DNA of 64,000 nucleotides from Anthoceros angustus. Its lineage: Eukaryota > Streptophyta > Anthocerotopsida > Anthocerotales > Anthocerotaceae. Positions within the stretch are counted from its first letter, which is position 1. Every line of letters begins with the position of its first letter. A program made the position numbers and the translations under genes. The stretch is from positions 1-64,000 of the forward strand of contig VJWM01000218.1 in assembly GCA_010909165.1 (NCBI GenBank), read 5' to 3'. The notes below the pieces were generated by a model, which did not search any database, had not been told where the DNA came from, and saw nothing but the letters and a program-made list of their open reading frames with translations. This document shows positions 59,026 to 64,000 of the stretch, piece by piece.

Positions 59026-60954
59026 TTCGCACTTTGATGCCACACTTTAGCACCGCCCAAGCCGATCGATGCCTCCAAAGAGTTCCACGAGCACTATGCC
59101 GTCTTCCCGAGGTCGCCATGTGATGATGGTGTTTAGGTCACAAACAGGCTCAACCCTAGGCAAGAACTTACGTAGTTCTCCGGCTCATAGGACCGGTCCT
59201 CTTGCACCATCCTCCACAGCCTTTTGCACGGCTCATTCACCATCTCGAGTGACTTGAAGAACCTCCTCCGAGGGTGGTTGCAACCCTAGCTTGTTTTCCT
59301 CCTCGCCGAAATCCTCCATCGTCCGGGTTGTTAGACACACGCCAAGAGGTTCAAGCACGTATGGCGTGTCCTTCACTACGGCGCCAAACACTGGGTAGAC
59401 GCTGGCAATGAGGTTCTCATGATCCTTGCCATGCAGCTGCAGAGGGATGTGGGCAATCCGTTCATCAGTTTTGCTCCAACTTCTCCAGCCCGGTCGATAG
59501 TAGACTGTCTCCGTCCACAAATCCACCATGACTCCAGGTTTGTACAAAGCGTCTGCTCCCAATAAGACATCAAATGTGTCTGCATCAGTGACCAAGCAGT
59601 GTACCTCGACAATGGTGAAGTCCGCTGTTCTTGGTTTGAATGAAACCTTCAGCTTGTACCTTGTCACCCCCAACACATGCTCTGTGGTCCCACCGCGGGT
59701 CCGGATCTTCCACTTGGTTTCCTTCAACCTTTCTTGGTGGAGACCCAACGCCTTCACTCTTCTTCCAACGATCACCGTGCTCTGTCAATCAACACCTCCT
59801 TGGTGCGAATCCATTGATTTCAATGTGCCTCTCCGATTGTTGACCAAAGCCACTCCCACTGCAAAGATTCCGCTTCCACAGATGCTTGGCCCGAGGTCGA
59901 ATGACATCATTGCCACTGTTGTGGCACATTGTCGACACTTGCTTCAAGGGTTGTCAACATCCGCCGAGTCAAACCCCGACTTCCTTCACGCCAACCCCAT
60001 GTCTTGTAGGTCAAACATGGCATCTCCGAAGCTTTTGTGCCATCGCCTCAAGAACTGCATGGGTTTCTCCACATCGCCCACTGACTTTGATGTTGCTCCA
60101 CAGTTGCTCCTGGCAATGGCTCAAACGACTTTGGCATCTTGGCATAGGTTCGGAAGAGGATCCCAAGCTTCCTTCCGTGTCTTCCGACCGGTGTCAAGAC
60201 ATCCTCTTCTTCCTCGAGCTATCTTCTCGTAGCCAGAGGTTTCTTCCTGCCCTTGATCCGGTCACGCCGCCATGTATCCAAGCTTGTGCTCATCTTCGTC
60301 CTCGATGATGAACGCTGCTCTCCTTGATCTTCGCCTTCGCACCAACTTCTCCAGCTTTGCGAGGCGTGCCACGTAGCTGTCCATCGTCTTCTTTGATGCT
60401 TCCCGTTTCTTTTGTCCACGGGACTTCGCCGGTGCCTCCTCCACGGCGCCTTTGCTCTTCGCTGATTTTGTGGATGAGGTTGACGCAGATGCATTGGCCG
60501 GGGTTGCTGCTCGATAACCCGTAGGCCGCAATTCGGATGCTTCTCCCAACATGCCGCTTCATTGTGCCCGTACCTCCCACAGCTAGGGCATGGCTCCTCA
60601 CCCTTGACTCCTCCGAATGCATGCTCGCACTCATGAGGGGAATGGTCCGTCCCTCGGCACCTCACGCAGGGCTCGTCACTGTGTGGGCTGGCTTGTCTCG
60701 CCGAGCTCCTCCACTCGACCTCCGCGTCGGTCATGTCGTCCACCACTCCTACTTGTCTTGGAGTAATCACTTGCAAAGACGAGAGAAAGTGTCGGGCCCT
60801 ATCTTGTCGACCATCTCGTACACTTCCTTGAGGGTGTAGTGTTGCCCTTCGTGTGCACCGCTTGTTGCACCTTCATGCGCGGTGCATATGGCAATGCCTG
60901 CAAGTACTTCTGCAGCCGATCGGTCACTCATGATCTTGGTGTCACGTACCAACT
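59026..60954 (-). pseudogene. Duplicated block C: gag with zinc knuckles, protease, methyltransferase start
   Basis: Contains gag sequence with two CX2CX4HX4C knuckles, CVRCRGTDHSPHEC (about 60,671-60,630) and CPSCGRYGHNEAAC (about 60,588-60,547), an acidic/serine linker, a nearly complete protease frame (59,233-59,775) and only the first part of the methyltransferase (motif I, 59,026-59,130). Its right joint at about 60,950 shares GGTCGAT between gag and protease. Confidence 0.8.
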
Positions 60955-62368
60955 GGTCGATAGTAGACTGCCTCCGTCCACAAATCCACCATGACCTGTG
61001 TTTGTACAAAGCGTCCGCTCCAAGAAGACATCAAAAGTGTCGCATCGGTGACCAAGCGGTGTACCTCGACAAAGGTGAAGTCTGCTGTTCTTGGTTTGAA
61101 TGAAACCTTCAGCTTGTACCTTGTCACCCCAACACATGCTCCGTGGTCCTCGGATCTTCCACTTGGTTTCCTTCAACCTTTCTTGGTGGAGACCCAACGC
61201 CTTCACTCTTCTTCCAACGATCACCGGGCTTCCGGTGTCAATCAACACCCTCCTTGGTGCGAATCCATTGATTTCAATGTGCCTCCCGATTGTTGACCAA
61301 AGCCACTCCCACTGCAAAGATTCCGCTTCTCCACGAGATGCTTGGCCCGAGGTCGAATGACATCATTGCCACTGTTGTGGCACATTGTCGACACTTGCTT
61401 CGTCTTCAAGGGTTGTCAACATCCGCCGAGTCAAACCCCGACTTCCTTCACGCTCAACCCCATGTCTTGTAGGTCAAACATGGCATCTCCGAAGCTTTTG
61501 TGCCATCGTCTCCGTCCAATCTGCATGGGTTTCTCCACATCGCCCACTGACTTTGATGTTGCTCCACAGTTGCTCCTGGCAATGGCTCAAACGACTTTGG
61601 CATCTTGGCATAGGTTCGGAAGAGGATCCCAAGCTTCCTTCCGTGTCTTCCGACCGGTGTCAAGACATCCTCTTCTTCCTCGAGCTATCTTCTCGTAGCC
61701 AGAGGTTTCTTCCCTGCCCTTGGATCCGGTCACCGCCATGTATCCAAGCTTGTGCTCATCTTCTTCGTCCTCGATGATGAACCGCTCTCCTTGATCTTCG
61801 CCTTCCGCACCAACTTCTCCAGCTTTGCAAGGCGTGCCACGTAGCTGTCCATCGCCTTCTTTGATGCTTCCCGCTTTCTTTTGTCCACGGGACTTCGGCC
61901 TCCTCCACGCCTTTGCTCTTGATTTTGTGGATGAGGTTGACGCAGATGCCGCTTGGATGCTTCTCCCAACATGCCGCTTCATTGTGCCTGCATACCTCCC
62001 ACACCTAGGGCATGGCTCCTCACCCTTGACTCCTCCGAATGCATGCTCGCACTCATGAGGGGAATGGTCCGTCCTCGGCACCTCACGCAGGGCTCGCCAC
62101 TTCTGGGCTGGCTTGTCTCCGAGCTCCTCCACTCGACCTCCGCGTCGGTCATGTCGCCCACCACTCCTACTTGTGGAGTAATCACTTGCACGAGAGAAAG
62201 TGTCGGGCCCTATCTTGTCACCATCTCGTACACTTCCTTGAGGGTGTAGTGTTGCCCTTCGTGTGCACCGCTTGTTGCACCTTCATGCGCATATGGCAAT
62301 GCCTGCAAGTACTTCTCGATGAAGTCCTCCTCGCCGAAATCCTCCATCGGTCACTCATGATCTTGGTG
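60955..62368 (-). pseudogene. Duplicated block D: gag with zinc knuckles and protease start
   Basis: Repeats the knuckle region (about 61,975-62,100, here with small gaps) and the protease active site as VLIDTGSPVIVGRR (about 61,250-61,210). The end of the protease is replaced by the joint to block C. Confidence 0.78.
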
Positions 62369-63012
62369 TCACGTAACCGGTCGATTCTTGATAAGCCATC
62401 TTGCGGTCTCGACTTCATCTTGAAGTGTGTCACCGGAGATCTTCTCATCCGTGCTTGCGAAACTCCAGGAAGATGTCAAACATCTCTTGATGGGATCGTG
62501 CCCACTCGGTGCCACTGCTCCGTCTGCACTGGTTCCTTCGGAGCTTGAACTGCTACTCGGTCCTCCAGCTGTGCCGCTCAACAGCCTCGCCTTGTGCTCG
62601 CGATAGCACGCCAATGCTTCATCCCCCAAGTACTTCGGCATTTGGATGAAGCCGTATCGCTTCGTGTATCCGGTCTTCAATTCCATCTCCGCACACACCG
62701 CACCGTACTTCTCGATGAAGTCCTCCAGTGGCAAGGTGCCCGCTGTCTGAACAACTCCATTCGATCCTTGTCTCCTCCCATCTTGACGACTCCAAGAGAC
62801 AAGTCCTCCTCGCCGCTCACCGAGTTGTCCGGCACTAACGTGTCTTGTGTGTTGCCACCAGATCCTTCAAAGATTGTTGATTGTGTCTGGGTTCCTCCGC
62901 GTCCTTGTGGTACCAAAATCGAGTGTCGCACTTCTCCTCTTGGTCGGGACTTGAATTCGCTCGATGGACTTGGTTGGTTGGTAGCTCCGTCCGGATCGAG
63001 TGTGTCGAGCAT
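62369..63012 (-). CDS. Gypsy gag, N-terminal part
   Basis: ATG at 63,012 (MLDTLDPDGATNQPSPS) opens a frame to 62,677. A second frame, 62,734-62,369, continues with PLEDFIEKYGAVCAEMELKT, MPKYLGDEALACYREHKARL and a serine-rich stretch, then WLIKNRPVTRHQDHE-like codons. The pattern (small acidic N-terminus, helical core, later zinc knuckles) fits gypsy gag, the particle protein. One frameshift lies near 62,735. At 62,318-62,345 a short patch (CTCGATGAAGTCCTCC, then TCGCCGAAATCCTCCATCG) replaces the CTGCAGCCGATCGG of block C. Confidence 0.75.
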
Positions 63013-63192
63013 GCACTCCAGGCGGTTAGTGGCTAGATCAAACCCTTAATCAAGGTTAACACACCCGCTATCTTAGATCGTGATTAGTGAAACCTCTAAG
63101 TATCTATGCATGTTAAAATCGCATAGAAATACTCTGCAGGCTATGTCGTAGTCAAAAGAAGTGAGCTGGGTGAGTTGGATAGCAAAGGCGTA

Positions 63193-63248
63193 GGAACTCC
63201 AGAGTTAAGCACCCGCGGGGTGGATCAGTACCTGGATGGGGTGCCGAC
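63193..63248 (+). ncRNA. 5S rRNA-like sequence (partial)
   Basis: AACTCCAGAGTTAAGC, then GGATCAGTACCTGGATGGGG and TGCC, match the 3' half of plant 5S rRNA including the box A, intermediate element and box C positions; AGGACTTTT follows, like the 5S end with a short T run. The 5' half is not recognisable. It lies between gypsy gag copies, so it may be part of an LTR or leader, as in Cassandra-type elements, rather than a working 5S gene. Confidence 0.6.
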
Positions 63249-63399
63249 AAACTAGGACTTTTGGACAGAAAGTCAAATCACATGGACTGATGACATACCC
63301 ATGTCTATCCGCTTCCCCTTATCCCTTGAATCCGGGGCCCAAGAGTAAAATACTCTTGTTTCTCCTTGGTTGGTTGGCCTTAAAAGGCCAGCCCCTGTG

Positions 63400-63695
63400 G
63401 AGGCCTCATTCCTCTCCTTGGTAGGGCTTCTTGCCTCCTCCTTGGCCTTGGACTTGGGCTTCTTGCCTCCTCTCCTTGGCCTTGGACTTGGGCTTCGCCT
63501 CCTCTCCTTGGCCTTGGGCTTGGGCTTCTTCTCCTCCTCTCCTTGGCCTTGGACTTGGGCTTCGCCTCCTCTCCTTGGCCTTGGACTTGGGCTTCTTGCC
63601 TCCTCTCCTTGGCCTTGGGCTTCGCCTCCTCCTCCTCTCCTTGGCCTTGACTTGGCCTTCGCCTCCTCTCCTTGGCCTTAAGCCTTGGGCACACT
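63400..63695. repeat. Minisatellite (CTCCTTGGCCTTGGACTTGG)
   Basis: About nine imperfect copies of a 30-45-bp unit built from CTCCTTGGCCTTGG, ACTTGGGCTTC and GCCTCCT. On the minus strand one frame would encode KPKSKAKERRR-type basic repeats; on the plus strand a leucine/glycine-rich frame. Neither is supported as a gene, though a basic gag tail read on the minus strand is possible. Confidence 0.85.
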
Positions 63696-63732
63696 TGAGA
63701 GTCCCTTGCCTACTTGCTTAAAGAACTAGCGT

Positions 63733-64000
63733 TGCCTCGTAGCCTCGCCTTGTGCTCGCGATAGCACGCCAATGCTTCATCCCCAAGTACTTGGCATTTG
63801 GATGAAGCCGTATCGCTTCGTGTATCCGGTCTTCAATTCCATCTCCGCACACACCGCACTGCATTTCTCGATGAAGTCCTCCAGGGCAAGGTGCCGCTCC
63901 TGAACAACTCCATTCGATCCTTGTCTCCTCCCATCTTGACGACTCCAAGAGACAAGTCCTCCTCGCCGCTCACCGAGTTGTCCGGCAAGACTAACGTGTC
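63733..64000 (-). pseudogene. Second gypsy gag copy, running off the window
   Basis: 63,733-64,000 repeats 62,575-62,855 (GCCTTGTGCTCGCGATAGCA onward) in the same orientation with small indels. A second element copy or a further duplication block therefore continues to the right. Confidence 0.85.

Larger units (their letters stand above)
51301..63012 (-). mobile_element. Ty3/gypsy retrotransposon with C5-methyltransferase and PHD finger, internally duplicated
   Basis: On the minus strand, from 63,012 downwards: gag, two zinc knuckles, aspartic protease, cytosine-5 DNA methyltransferase, reverse transcriptase, RNase H, integrase, PHD finger. RT before integrase defines gypsy. The gag-protease-methyltransferase part is present in overlapping tandem copies (A 54,290-56,839; B 56,840-59,025; C 59,026-60,954; D 60,955-62,368), each joint sharing 7-10 bases with its source. 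From memory, gypsy elements carrying a DNA methyltransferase have been reported for charophyte algae; PHD fingers after integrase are known in green-algal gypsy elements. A 5' LTR could not be located. Confidence 0.88.

Noticed and set aside
63370-63721. Plus-strand Leu/Gly-rich frame (LGLGLRLLSLALDLGF) over the minisatellite
   Set aside because: Direct product of the CTTGGCCTTGG repeat; no start context or partner sequence supports it.

Overview
The window is nuclear DNA from a green plant of the streptophyte lineage (a land plant or a charophyte-grade alga; I cannot be more exact). Evidence: a CACTA transposon with a TNP2 transposase plus DUF4218- and DUF4216-like parts, a Ty1/copia element with a primer site like that for initiator-Met tRNA, a Ty3/gypsy element with a PHD finger and a cytosine-5 DNA methyltransferase domain, and a tandem family of small secreted peptide precursors of the plant SGP (CLE/IDA/PIP-like) type. 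No prokaryotic gene organisation is present.

Layout. Positions 1-241 and 11,302-45,434 are one tandem array of a 5.36-5.42 kb unit (six units plus partial duplications). Each unit begins, about 285 bp after a TATA box, with a gene for a signal peptide followed by 5 (7 in the last unit) near-identical motifs of the form ILRAPRKPPSGAS..NEPGMPPLD, ending in a stop directly after the last motif. A second, decayed paralogue lies about 2.3 kb further on. The first unit is interrupted by an 11,060-bp CACTA element (242-11,301) with a CGA target duplication; the other units show the empty site. The array is cut at 45,434 by a copia element (plus strand, about 45,435-50,541). From about 51,300 to 63,012 lies a gypsy element on the minus strand: gag, two zinc knuckles, protease, DNA methyltransferase, reverse transcriptase, RNase H, integrase, PHD finger. 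Its gag-protease-methyltransferase part is duplicated several times. After it come a 5S-rRNA-like stretch, a proline/lysine-type minisatellite and the start of a second gag copy running off the window.

Sequence quality matters here. Tandem copies differ mostly by tiny indels at CG and CNG positions (GCAGC, CCGG, CTGCAG) while AT-rich parts are almost identical, and several GC-rich spots are replaced by short patches copied from elsewhere in the same region. Many frameshifts in all genes may therefore be consensus errors rather than decay, so 'pseudogene' below means 'not open as read'.

The two most interesting points are the tandem array of multi-peptide hormone-like precursors, and the retrotransposon that carries its own C5-methyltransferase between protease and reverse transcriptase.
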